Positions 1 to 5,202 of a DNA stretch of 6,450 nt are shown piece after piece. Positions within the stretch are counted from its first letter, which is position 1. Every line of letters begins with the position of its first letter. Made by a program: the position numbers and the translations under genes. The DNA comes from Betaproteobacteria bacterium. GTDB lineage: Bacteria > Pseudomonadota > Gammaproteobacteria > Burkholderiales > SG8-39. Under the pieces are notes generated by a model. That model saw only the letters and a program-made list of their open reading frames with translations, had not been told where the DNA came from and did not search any database. The stretch is taken from positions 1 to 6,450 of the forward strand of contig DAHVFK010000207.1 in the NCBI GenBank assembly GCA_027317055.1, read 5' to 3'.

Positions 1-186
1 CGCCAAGCGGTAGCCACCCAATTCAACGATTGCGCCGCATATTTCCTTGAACAAGGTGGTTTGGTCGTCCGCGCGCAGCATCGCCTGATTGCACGCGGAG
101 ATGACCCGCAAGGCACGATTGACCCGCTGCAGCTCCGCATTGGCTTGCACGAGCTCGTCTGCGCTAAGTGACGGGTTTGGGGTCAT
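1..186 (-). CDS. GAF-domain sensor protein, N-terminal fragment (runs off left edge)
   Basis: Reading leftward from ATG at 186 gives 62 open codons to the window edge. Residues 9-28 (SADELVQANAELQRVNRALR) form a charged heptad-like helix. They lead into RVISACNQAMLRADD (residues 27-41) and then FKEICGAIVELGGYRLA (46-62). The 'ALR-x-(I/L)SACNQA-(L/M)-x-R-A' followed by 'EIC-x-x-(I/V)VE-x-GGYRLA' pattern is characteristic of the start of GAF domains in proteobacterial histidine kinases and diguanylate cyclases. The output domain lies outside the window, so kinase versus GGDEF/EAL cannot be decided. No clear Shine-Dalgarno precedes the ATG. The ATG overlaps, as ATGA, the stop of a doubtful upstream ORF (407 to 183). 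The start is therefore uncertain, but the domain call is fairly secure from the sequence pattern. Confidence 0.7.
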   Translation of the reverse strand, partial: MTPNPSLSADELVQANAELQRVNRALRVISACNQAMLRADDQTTLFKEICGAIVELGGYRLA

Positions 187-527
187 GGCATCGGAAGAAC
201 TGCGGCGCGGCTCAACGGATGAACGTCCCGAAGTAATCCAGAATGGAGTCCGGTTCCGCCTTCGAGGCAACTGCTCGCGGCAGACAGGTCGTCTTGTCCT
301 TTCACCCTTAGCTTCGGTAGATTCGCGAAGCCATCGTAGAGCGTAACGGAAATCGCGAGGCCACGCTGGCGGCAGTGAAGCTGCTCGCGGGTCTGAAGCG
401 CTATCACTTGGGGCTCGCCAACCTACGCCCCGCAGGTTGTGGTTTTAGGTTCCCGCGATGCGCCGCACGACGTGCCAATCCGTGGGCGTAATTTCTGACA
501 AGTAGCTGTCGTTTAAGCTTGGTGCCT
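187..527. other. Accessory intergenic stretch, no supported gene
   Basis: This stretch upstream of the GAF sensor gene has no ORF with a convincing start, ribosome binding site and recognisable product. Short ORFs on both strands (89-346 plus, 407-183 minus) overlap each other and the real sensor start, and their translations look like random sequence. The one part with coding-like base use is a startless frame at 321-491, listed separately. No clear promoter for the minus-strand sensor could be picked out. Confidence 0.5.
321..491 (+). pseudogene. Possible 3' remnant of a gene, no start codon
   Basis: An open frame runs from just after a TAG at 318-320 to TAA at 489-491. It has no ATG, and the only GTG (375) lacks a ribosome binding site. 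The middle part reads REAIVERNGNREATLAAVKL (residues 2-21) and then LLAGLKRYHLGLANLRP. It favours G or C in the third codon position and looks protein-like up to about position 440, after which it loses that character. I do not recognise the family. It could be the tail of a gene cut by rearrangement, or chance in GC-rich DNA. Confidence 0.2.
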
Positions 528-531
528 CTAA

Positions 532-669
532 CGGCTGTTGAAAACGGATTTTCGATTTGAAACGCATGACCATGCCCTACTACCTAGCTGTGCAAAGCGC
601 CGCTACGACCTACAGTTTGTGGCGCGACATCAGTCGCATCAGGTGTAGAAAGAGTTTTTCAACAGCCTG
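532..669. mobile_element. MITE-like element or IS remnant bounded by inverted repeats
   Basis: GGCTGTTGAAAAC at 533-545 is mirrored by GTTTTTCAACAGCC at 654-667. Twelve bases (GGCTGTTGAAAA) match perfectly, followed by one A-versus-C difference. CTAAC occurs on both outer sides, at 528-532 and 670-674. It abuts the left repeat and lies two bases from the right one, so it may be a 4-5 bp target duplication or chance. The roughly 110 bp interior has no ORF able to encode a transposase. TGTTGAAAAA-type ends are known from several bacterial IS families. A short element with such ends and no transposase fits a MITE or internally deleted IS, but the family cannot be named from this sequence. Confidence 0.5.
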
Positions 670-674
670 CTAAC

Positions 675-1162
675 ACCACTCTTGCTGGTACCCGAATCGA
701 ACTCCGCTCTCGCCGTTTCCCTCGTGATGATCGCAACCGATAATGAGACGTTACATGGAAAATCTCTGCTTGGCCTACTGCGAGCGCTGCATTGGCAGTA
801 CTTTGCGATCGCCGGGGGTATAACTACACTTGCGTTTACGTTCCTTCGGTCGCGGTTGTTGCGAAAGTTTGAAGATGAGCGAGGTGTCGTCGATGGTAAT
901 TGAATCCGGGTGAATTTTCGGACCACGACTGATTGCACGGCATGTGAACACGCCACGGCTCGTTGCCGACTCTACAGGTGCGACCGCATAGCGATGGGAC
1001 AACCAGACGCCTTTCCGGGACACCGCGCCGAACGAAGATCCAGATAGGGAGCCTGTTGCCTTTAGCTTCCCGCTCAGGTTACTCGGGCAGGTCAGTCGCG
1101 CCCCAAACGTAGAGAAAACGTAGGGCGCTCGCGATCATTGGCGGACCTGAGCGAGTGAGGGC
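675..1162. other. AT-richer accessory stretch, no supported gene
   Basis: This block separates the inverted-repeat element from the tRNA-like remnant. It looks less GC-rich than the genes to the right. A TTG-started frame at 682-903 (or ATG at 727) encodes 58-73 residues with one hydrophobic stretch, but it has no ribosome binding site and an antisense frame of similar length. The minus-strand frames 956-639 and 1023-775 are equally unconvincing. Nothing in it can be called with confidence. Its position suggests decayed DNA near the end of an integrated element. Confidence 0.45.
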
Positions 1163-1200
1163 GGGTCGGTTCATCAATGACTTAGCCGAAAGAGTTCCAC

Positions 1201-1245
1201 TTTTTGATCCGTTGGTCGGCGGTTCGAATCCGCCACGGCCTGCCA
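1201..1245 (+). tRNA. tRNA 3'-half remnant (Gln- or Lys-like), probable attachment-site scar
   Basis: GGCGG (1218-1222), TTCGAAT (1223-1229) and CCGCC (1230-1234) make a perfect T arm with consensus T loop. ACGGCCT (1235-1241), discriminator G (1242) and encoded CCA (1243-1245) follow. Upstream, TTTTGAT (1202-1208) looks like a tRNA-Gln(TTG) anticodon loop, while CCGTTGGTC (1209-1217) resembles the 3' anticodon stem and variable loop of tRNA-Lys. The 5' side does not fold: bases 1197-1201 cannot pair with 1209-1213, and there is no D arm. GGGTCGG at 1163-1169 could pair with the acceptor strand at six of seven positions (two G-U), but the span would be 83 nt without a D loop. This is therefore a 3' fragment or badly decayed tRNA, not a working gene. 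Confidence 0.42.
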
Positions 1246-1329
1246 AATCTTCAAGAGTTCGATGCGGGGCCGGAGAGCACACACGGTGCGCACCGCGGGA
1301 CCGCCTGCCCGCGCCGAGCATGAGACAGG

Positions 1330-1357
1330 TTGATAGTTCGGCGCGCAGGAGTAATCT
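1330..1357 (+). promoter_or_regulatory. Candidate sigma-70 promoter for the barrel protein/small peptide pair
   Basis: TTGATA (1330-1335, five of six to consensus) is followed after 16 nt by TAATCT (1352-1357, three of six). It lies about 50 nt upstream of the ATG at 1405 and is in the right direction. A 12 bp perfect palindrome, CGGTGCGCACCG, sits further upstream at 1284-1295 and could be an operator or chance. The -10 match is weak, so this is a suggestion only. Confidence 0.28.
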
Positions 1358-1404
1358 ATCGCGCAGCGAGGCTCCAGCACCGACAAACCGGAAGGGGGAT
1401 GCTC

Positions 1405-1935
1405 ATGGCTACCAGAAAGAAGGCTAAGGCGAAGCGCAAGAGCAAGCCGGCAAAACGACCGCTCGCGCGCAAGAAGGTTCGGACGGTCAGGAAGACGGCG
1501 GCGAAGAAGAAGCCGGTCGTCCGCCGCGCGGTAAAGAAAAAGGCGAAAAAGCCGGCGCCGAAGCCGGTGCGCAGGCCTGCAAAGGCGGCCAAGCCGGTCA
1601 GGCCGGCCAAGCAGGCCAAGCAGGCCAAGCCGGCGAAGCAGGCGGCGCCGGTCGCCGCGCCCGCTCCCGCGCCGCTGGCCGGCGAGCAGCGCGTCGGCAT
1701 CGTGACGCACTACTACGGTCATCTCTCGGTGGCGGCGGTGACGATCGACACGCTCCTCCTGCGCGTGGGCGACACGATCCACGTCGTCGGCCACACCAGC
1801 GACTTCCGCCAGCGCGTCGAATCGATGCAGATTGAGCATGATTCCGTCTCGGAAGCCTTGCCGGGCCAGGAGATCGGGCTCAAGGTGACCGAGCACGCGC
1901 GCGAGCGCGACGTCGTATACAAGGTTCCCGCTTAG
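1405..1935 (+). CDS. Lysine-rich tail fused to an EF-Tu domain II-like barrel (translation elongation factor-like protein)
   Basis: The protein has 176 residues in two parts. Residues 1-90 are very basic and low in complexity: Lys/Arg/Ala/Pro runs resembling histone H1-like tails, including AKQAKQAKPAKQ (68-79) encoded by near-identical 9-base units at 1606-1632, then an Ala/Pro hinge (80-91). Residues 95-174 match the small beta-barrel related to EF-Tu domain II. Landmarks are RVGIVTHYYGHLSVAAV (96-112), LRVGDTIHVVGHT (119-131), VESMQIEH (138-145), GQEIGLKV (154-161) and a final DVVYKV. No GTPase domain is present, so it cannot be an elongation factor. RNA, ribosome or nucleoid binding is an inference from charge and fold. 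ATG 1405 is chosen because GGAAGGGGG (1390-1398) gives proper spacing there but directly abuts the in-frame ATG at 1399. The 35-residue basic gene starts 11 nt after the stop. Confidence 0.88.
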   Translation: MATRKKAKAKRKSKPAKRPLARKKVRTVRKTAAKKKPVVRRAVKKKAKKPAPKPVRRPAKAAKPVRPAKQAKQAKPAKQAAPVAAPAPAPLAGEQRVGIVTHYYGHLSVAAVTIDTLLLRVGDTIHVVGHTSDFRQRVESMQIEHDSVSEALPGQEIGLKVTEHARERDVVYKVPA

Positions 1936-1946
1936 AGGGAGGCGCA

Positions 1947-2054
1947 ATGGGCAGATCGACAGCTCACAATCTTCGCAACCGCAGGCGCAAGCAGACGATC
2001 AAGGAAAAGCTGCGGGTGCAGAAGAAACAGCGCAAGAAACCGCCCCCGAAGTAG
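1947..2054 (+). CDS. Small very basic hypothetical protein (35 aa)
   Basis: ATG at 1947 follows GAGGGAGG (1935-1942) with four bases between, a strong ribosome binding site that overlaps the end of the upstream stop codon. The 35-residue product starts MGRSTAHNLRNRRRKQ and ends KKQRKKPPPK. About half of the residues are Lys or Arg, with a probable helix (IKEKLRVQKKQRKK) and a proline cap. It has no cysteine, signal peptide or membrane segment. The 11 nt gap to the barrel protein gene suggests co-transcription and perhaps coupled translation. It could contact RNA or the ribosome, as many tiny basic proteins do, but I do not recognise a named family and function is unknown. The gene ends 11 nt before the end of the convergent enolase-like gene. 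Confidence 0.62.
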   Translation: MGRSTAHNLRNRRRKQTIKEKLRVQKKQRKKPPPK

Positions 2055-2065
2055 CGGCGCCGGCT

Positions 2066-3328
2066 TCAGCTCTTGCGCCGGCCGAACAGGCGCCGCGCGG
2101 GATAGATCAGCTGCTTGCCGCCGAGCGCCTCTTCGATTCTCAGGCCCTCGTTCCACTTCGCCATGCGCTCGGAGCGCGAGAAGCTGCCGACCTTGAGCTG
2201 CGGCACGCCCCAGCCCACCGCGAGGTGGACGATCGAGACGTCCTCGGTCTCGCCCGAGCGCGCGGAGACTATGGCGCGGTAGCCGAGTTCGCGCGAGGCG
2301 TTCCAGCAGGCCAGGGTCTCGCTCAGGGTGCCGACCTGGTTCGGCTTGAGCAGAACGGTGTTGCAGGCGCCGCCGGCGGCGCGCAGCTTCTGCTCGCTGG
2401 TGACGAAGTAGTCGTCGCCGACGATCTGCACTTTGTCGCCCGCGGCCTTGGTGAAGGCTTTCATCGCCGCAACGTCGTTCTCGGCAAACGGGTCCTCGAT
2501 CGAGACGATCGGATAGGCCTCCAACCAGCGCAGCAGCATGGCCTGCATCTGCTCGGCGCTGAGCGAGCGGTTCTCGAGCGAGAGATGGTAGCGGCCGCCG
2601 CGCAGCAGCTGGGTCGCGGCGACGTCGAGCGCGATGGCGCAGTCGCGCCCGGGCTCGAAACCGGCGTCCGAGATCGCGCCGACTAGCTCGGCGAGGCCTT
2701 CCTCGTTCGACTTGAACGCCGGCCACCAGCCGCCCTCGTCGGCCACCCCGGCGAGCCGGTTGCGCTTGGCCAGGCGCGCGCCGGCGGCGCGGTAGACCTC
2801 AGCGGTCCACTCGAGCGCTTCGGAGAAGCTGCCCGCGCCGATGCACACTAGCATGTAGTCCTGCAGGTCGACGCTGCCGCGCGCGTGCGCGCCGCCGCCG
2901 TAGATCTGGATCTGCGGCACCGGCAGCGCGACCGGCTTGTTGCCCGCGAGGTAGCGCCAGAGCGGCTTCTTGGCCGCCGCGGCCGCAGCGTGGGCGCAGG
3001 CGAGCGACACGGCGACGATCGCGTTCGCGCCCAGGCGGGACTTGTCGCGGGTGCCGTCGAGCTCGATCAGCTTGCGGTCGATCGCGGCCTGGTCCTCGAC
3101 CCGGGCGGTGAGCAGCGCCTTGCGCATGACGCCGTTGACGTGCTCCACGGCCTTGCGTACGTCGATGTTCTTCGCCTCGCCCGAGCCGGTCGAGGCGCCG
3201 GCAGGCGCGATCGCGCGGCCGCTCGCGAGCGGCGTCGCGCCGCGCCCGACTATCACCTCCGCCTCGACGGTGGCCCGGCCGCGCGAGTCCCACACGCGCC
3301 GGCCGCGTACGTTCAGGATCTTCGCCAT
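2066..3328 (-). CDS. Enolase-family protein, divergent paralogue with altered active site
   Basis: At 420 residues this is near normal enolase length, with both domains. The N-terminal part has WDSRGRATVEAEV (13-25) and the mobile loop APAGASTGS (41-49). The barrel has DEGG (197-200), LDVAA (234-238), SIEDPF (276-281), GDD (304-306), LLKPNQVGTLSE (326-337) and RSGETED (357-363). By yeast enolase numbering, the metal ligands D246, E295 and D320 and catalytic E211 and K345 correspond to D235, E278, D305/D306, E198 and K328. H159, S39 and K396 map to H148, S46 and K379. Two key sites differ: E168 (LQEF) is D157 (LQDY), and H373 (SHRSGE) is A356 (SARSGE). Housekeeping enolase converts 2-phosphoglycerate to phosphoenolpyruvate. 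The changes, and the gene's 16 nt overlap with a kinase gene, suggest a different substrate or weak activity. It is probably not the main eno, though that is inference. Confidence 0.85.
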   Translation of the reverse strand: MAKILNVRGRRVWDSRGRATVEAEVIVGRGATPLASGRAIAPAGASTGSGEAKNIDVRKAVEHVNGVMRKALLTARVEDQAAIDRKLIELDGTRDKSRLGANAIVAVSLACAHAAAAAAKKPLWRYLAGNKPVALPVPQIQIYGGGAHARGSVDLQDYMLVCIGAGSFSEALEWTAEVYRAAGARLAKRNRLAGVADEGGWWPAFKSNEEGLAELVGAISDAGFEPGRDCAIALDVAATQLLRGGRYHLSLENRSLSAEQMQAMLLRWLEAYPIVSIEDPFAENDVAAMKAFTKAAGDKVQIVGDDYFVTSEQKLRAAGGACNTVLLKPNQVGTLSETLACWNASRELGYRAIVSARSGETEDVSIVHLAVGWGVPQLKVGSFSRSERMAKWNEGLRIEEALGGKQLIYPARRLFGRRKS

Positions 3329-4323
3329 GCGTTCCGCACTTGCGCCAGGCGCGTCGGCGGCGCTGCGATGAGCGCGCCTGCGACGCTTCGCACGCGGTCC
3401 TTCTGTGGCGTTTCGGTGATGTACTCGACCGGCGATTTGCCGTCGACGCGCGCCAGCAGCAGACCGGGGAGAAGGGAGGCTGCGCGTGCTTCGAGCCGGG
3501 AGGGATCTTCCCAGGAGATTCCTTCACAATAGGAAAGATACAGGGAATCGAAACACGCAAGAAAACCCTCGCTCGCAGCCGGCACCCACAGGCACTTGAG
3601 CAGCATGTGGTTGAGGCAGAACGCGAGATCGAACGCGGGGTCGCCGTACCAGGCGCACTCGGCGTCGAGCAGCACGGGGCCGGCAGGGCCGAGCAGGATG
3701 TTCTTCGGGCTGACGTCGCCGTGCACCAGCGCGAGGCGCGTGTTTGCGGTGCGCTCGGCGAGCGCCTCGAGCGGCGCGGCGAGCCCGGGATGCGCGCGCG
3801 CGGTCGCCACCAGGTACGGCTCGAGCCGGATGGCATGGAAGCTCGCGTCGGTGGCGAATTCGGCCGCGACGTCCGCGTCGCCCGCGGTCGCGGCGTGGAT
3901 GCGCGCCAGGCGTTCGCCCACGGCGCGCGCGAAGCCGGCGTCGGCGCGCCCGGCGGCGAGCTCGACCTTCCACAGCGGCAGGCCGCCGAGGTATTCCATG
4001 GCGAAGCAGCCGGCGGCGTCGTCCGCGGCGAGCACGCGCGGCGCGACGCCGGCGACAATGCGGTTCGCGCGCTCGATCCAGCGCCGCTCGTAGCGATTGC
4101 GCTCGATCGGCGCTTCCCAGCGCTGCGCCGTGCGCAGGCGCGGCAGCGCGCGCTTGACGCACACGGTTTCGCGCGCGAGCTCGACGCGCCAGATGTCGGA
4201 CGACACGCCGCCGGTCAACGCCTGCGCCGCCGGCGACTCGTCTTGCGCCGCGAGCCCGCTGCGCCGCAGGAAGGCGAGCACCGGATCAGGGAGCGAGGCG
4301 CTCGATGGTCCAGCCGCTGCCAT
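3313..4323 (-). CDS. APH-fold phosphotransferase (aminoglycoside/choline kinase-like family)
   Basis: The protein has 336 residues with an intact kinase fold. It has a glycine-rich loop LTGGVSSDIW (36-45), the ATP lysine in VCVK (K57), hinge MEYLGG (109-114), catalytic loop HGDVSPKN (201-208, base D203), metal-binding LLDAE (218-222, D220) and GDPAFDLA (227-234). These mark the APH family, which phosphorylates small molecules or antibiotics. The substrate pocket gives no specific hint, and linkage to pdxH and an enolase homologue argues for metabolism over resistance. ATG 4323 lies 38 nt inside the end of pdxH. An in-frame GTG at 4281 just after the pdxH stop is an alternative, and neither has a clear ribosome binding site. 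The 3' end overlaps the enolase-like start by 16 nt. Substrate unknown; 5-methylthioribose kinase and homoserine kinase are relatives but not specifically supported. Confidence 0.82.
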   Translation of the reverse strand: MAAAGPSSASLPDPVLAFLRRSGLAAQDESPAAQALTGGVSSDIWRVELARETVCVKRALPRLRTAQRWEAPIERNRYERRWIERANRIVAGVAPRVLAADDAAGCFAMEYLGGLPLWKVELAAGRADAGFARAVGERLARIHAATAGDADVAAEFATDASFHAIRLEPYLVATARAHPGLAAPLEALAERTANTRLALVHGDVSPKNILLGPAGPVLLDAECAWYGDPAFDLAFCLNHMLLKCLWVPAASEGFLACFDSLYLSYCEGISWEDPSRLEARAASLLPGLLLARVDGKSPVEYITETPQKDRVRSVAGALIAAPPTRLAQVRNAWRRS

Positions 4324-4918
4324 GCGCGCGGTAGCGCAGCCGGTCGTGCAGCCGGTCGGGGCGCCCCTGCCAGAATTCGATCGCCGACGGGATCACGCGG
4401 TAGCCGCCCCAGCGCGGCGGGCGCGGCGGCTTGTCGCCGTGGCGCTGCTCGGCATCCGCGAGCGCGCGCTCGAGCGAGGCGCGGTCGGGCACCGGCGCGC
4501 TCTGCGCCGAGGCCCAGGCCGACAGGCGCGCGCCCAGGGGGCGGCTGTCGTAGTACGCGTCCGACTCCTGCGCCGGGACGCGCTCGACGCGGCCGTCGAT
4601 GCGCACCTGGCGCTCGAGCTCCGACCAGAGAAACACGAGGCAGGCATCGGCGCGCGCGGCGAGCTCACGCCCCTTGCGGCTTTCATAGTTGGTGAAGAAC
4701 ACGAACGCGCCGTGCTCGAGGCCCTTGAGCAGCACGATGCGCGCCGAGGGCGCGCCGTCGGGCGTCACGGTCGCGAGCGTCATCGCGTTGGGCAGCGGCA
4801 GCTGCGCGTCCAGCGCCTCCTGGAACCAGCGCCGGAACTGCTGCAGCGGGTCTGCGTGCGCGTCGGCCTCCGACAGGCCGGCGTGCATGTATTCGTGCCT
4901 CAGGTGCGAGAACTTCAT
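4286..4918 (-). CDS. pdxH: Pyridoxine/pyridoxamine 5'-phosphate oxidase
   Basis: This FMN enzyme oxidises pyridoxine or pyridoxamine 5'-phosphate to pyridoxal 5'-phosphate, the last step of de novo and salvage vitamin B6 synthesis, in the cytosol. The 210 residues align along the E. coli enzyme (218 aa). Landmarks are HLRHEY (5-10), NAMTLATVTPDGAPSARIVLLK (44-65), FFTNYESRKG (74-83), LERQVRIDG (101-109), SRPLGARLSAWASAQS (125-140), RWGGYRV (169-175) and the C-terminal EFWQGRPDRLHDR (181-193). RLHDR holds the Arg and His that contact PLP. The end, WTIERLAP, is nearly identical to E. coli WKIDRLAP. ATG 4918 fits the family N-terminus. The frame stays open upstream to 5098, but that part shows no homology. 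There is no Shine-Dalgarno, and a TAGAAT box lies 8 nt before the ATG. It is probably the first gene of the operon with the kinase and enolase-like genes. Confidence 0.95.
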   Translation of the reverse strand: MKFSHLRHEYMHAGLSEADAHADPLQQFRRWFQEALDAQLPLPNAMTLATVTPDGAPSARIVLLKGLEHGAFVFFTNYESRKGRELAARADACLVFLWSELERQVRIDGRVERVPAQESDAYYDSRPLGARLSAWASAQSAPVPDRASLERALADAEQRHGDKPPRPPRWGGYRVIPSAIEFWQGRPDRLHDRLRYRAHGSGWTIERLAP

Positions 4919-4932
4919 GGCGCGCCATTCTA
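4917..4932 (-). promoter_or_regulatory. Candidate -10 box and palindrome at the pdxH start (leaderless transcript?)
   Basis: Read on the minus strand, TAGAAT (4932-4927, five of six to TATAAT) ends 8 nt before the A of the pdxH ATG. That spacing would put the transcription start at or next to the start codon, which fits the missing Shine-Dalgarno. ATGGCGCGCCAT at 4917-4928 is a perfect 12 bp palindrome covering the first two start-codon bases and two bases of the -10 box, a place where a regulator could act. No good -35 box is visible at 16-18 nt. Confidence 0.35.
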
Positions 4933-5044
4933 CAGTCCGAGACGGCGGTTGCGCCGCGCGCCACATGGTCGACCCGAACCGTCTCCTGGCGGCGACAGTT
5001 TCGGCTTGTCTTACCGGGAGTTGGACCCGCCGGCCCTGCAGCGC

Positions 5045-5176
5045 ATGCGCGACCTGCGCAGCCTGGCAGGCGACTTGCACAGGCTGATCGAGGCACACGT
5101 CGCGCTCAATGTCGAGCTCAATGCGCAGGGACTCGAAGCTTGGCTCGATGCGTCGGCGTGCAACACTGCGCGATGA
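5045..5176 (+). CDS. Possible small helical protein (43 aa), doubtful
   Basis: A plus-strand frame in the pdxH/SWIB intergenic region, ATG 5045 to TGA 5174-5176, encodes MRDLRSLAGDLHRLIEAHV (residues 1-19) and then ALNVELNAQGLEAWLDAS. It would form an amphipathic helix and has good G/C third-position bias. The same frame stays open to the left (SYRELDPPALQR), so the true start could be TTG 5003 or 5021. No convincing ribosome binding site precedes any of these. It may be a small real gene, a gene remnant, or a chance frame. I do not recognise a family. Confidence 0.3.
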   Translation: MRDLRSLAGDLHRLIEAHVALNVELNAQGLEAWLDASACNTAR

Positions 5177-5202
5177 AAGTCAGCATTTCCCTCTGAAAAG
5201 CG

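Noticed and set aside
682..903. Small plus-strand ORF (73 aa, one hydrophobic stretch)
   Set aside because: TTG start, no ribosome binding site, overlapping antisense frames of similar size, no recognisable family. It could be real but is not supported.
1163..1245. Full-length 83 nt tRNA
   Set aside because: The possible acceptor pairs at six of seven positions, but there is no D arm and the anticodon stem does not pair. I also looked for a 5' exon further upstream, as in tRNA group I intron cases, and saw none.
1079..1321. Minus-strand ORF containing GRGGFEPPTNGSKSGT
   Set aside because: Sequences of this kind arise from translating the antisense of tRNA genes. Here it crosses the tRNA-like remnant.
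1174..1947. 257-codon minus-strand frame across the barrel-protein gene
   Set aside because: It is antisense to a gene with a clear ribosome binding site and domain. It is Arg/Leu-rich, a product of GC-rich codon shadowing, and its end reads ADSNRRPTDQK, a typical antisense-tRNA translation.
2059..2082. Hairpin between the convergent small peptide and enolase-like genes
   Set aside because: Only GCCGGC pairs with GCCGGC, with a 12 nt loop, no T run, and it overlaps the enolase-like coding end. Too weak to call a terminator.
2799..4058. 419-codon minus-strand frame across the kinase and enolase-like genes
   Set aside because: It is a wrong-frame reading of both genes on the same strand, Arg/Ser/Pro-rich and without motifs.
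3313..4323. Aminoglycoside resistance gene
   Set aside because: The fold is right, but the family covers many metabolic kinases. The metabolic neighbours and lack of any mobile element nearby do not support resistance.
3340..4695. 451-codon plus-strand frame across the kinase and pdxH genes
   Set aside because: It lies antisense to two well-supported genes and has low-complexity Arg/Ala/Gly composition with no recognisable domain.
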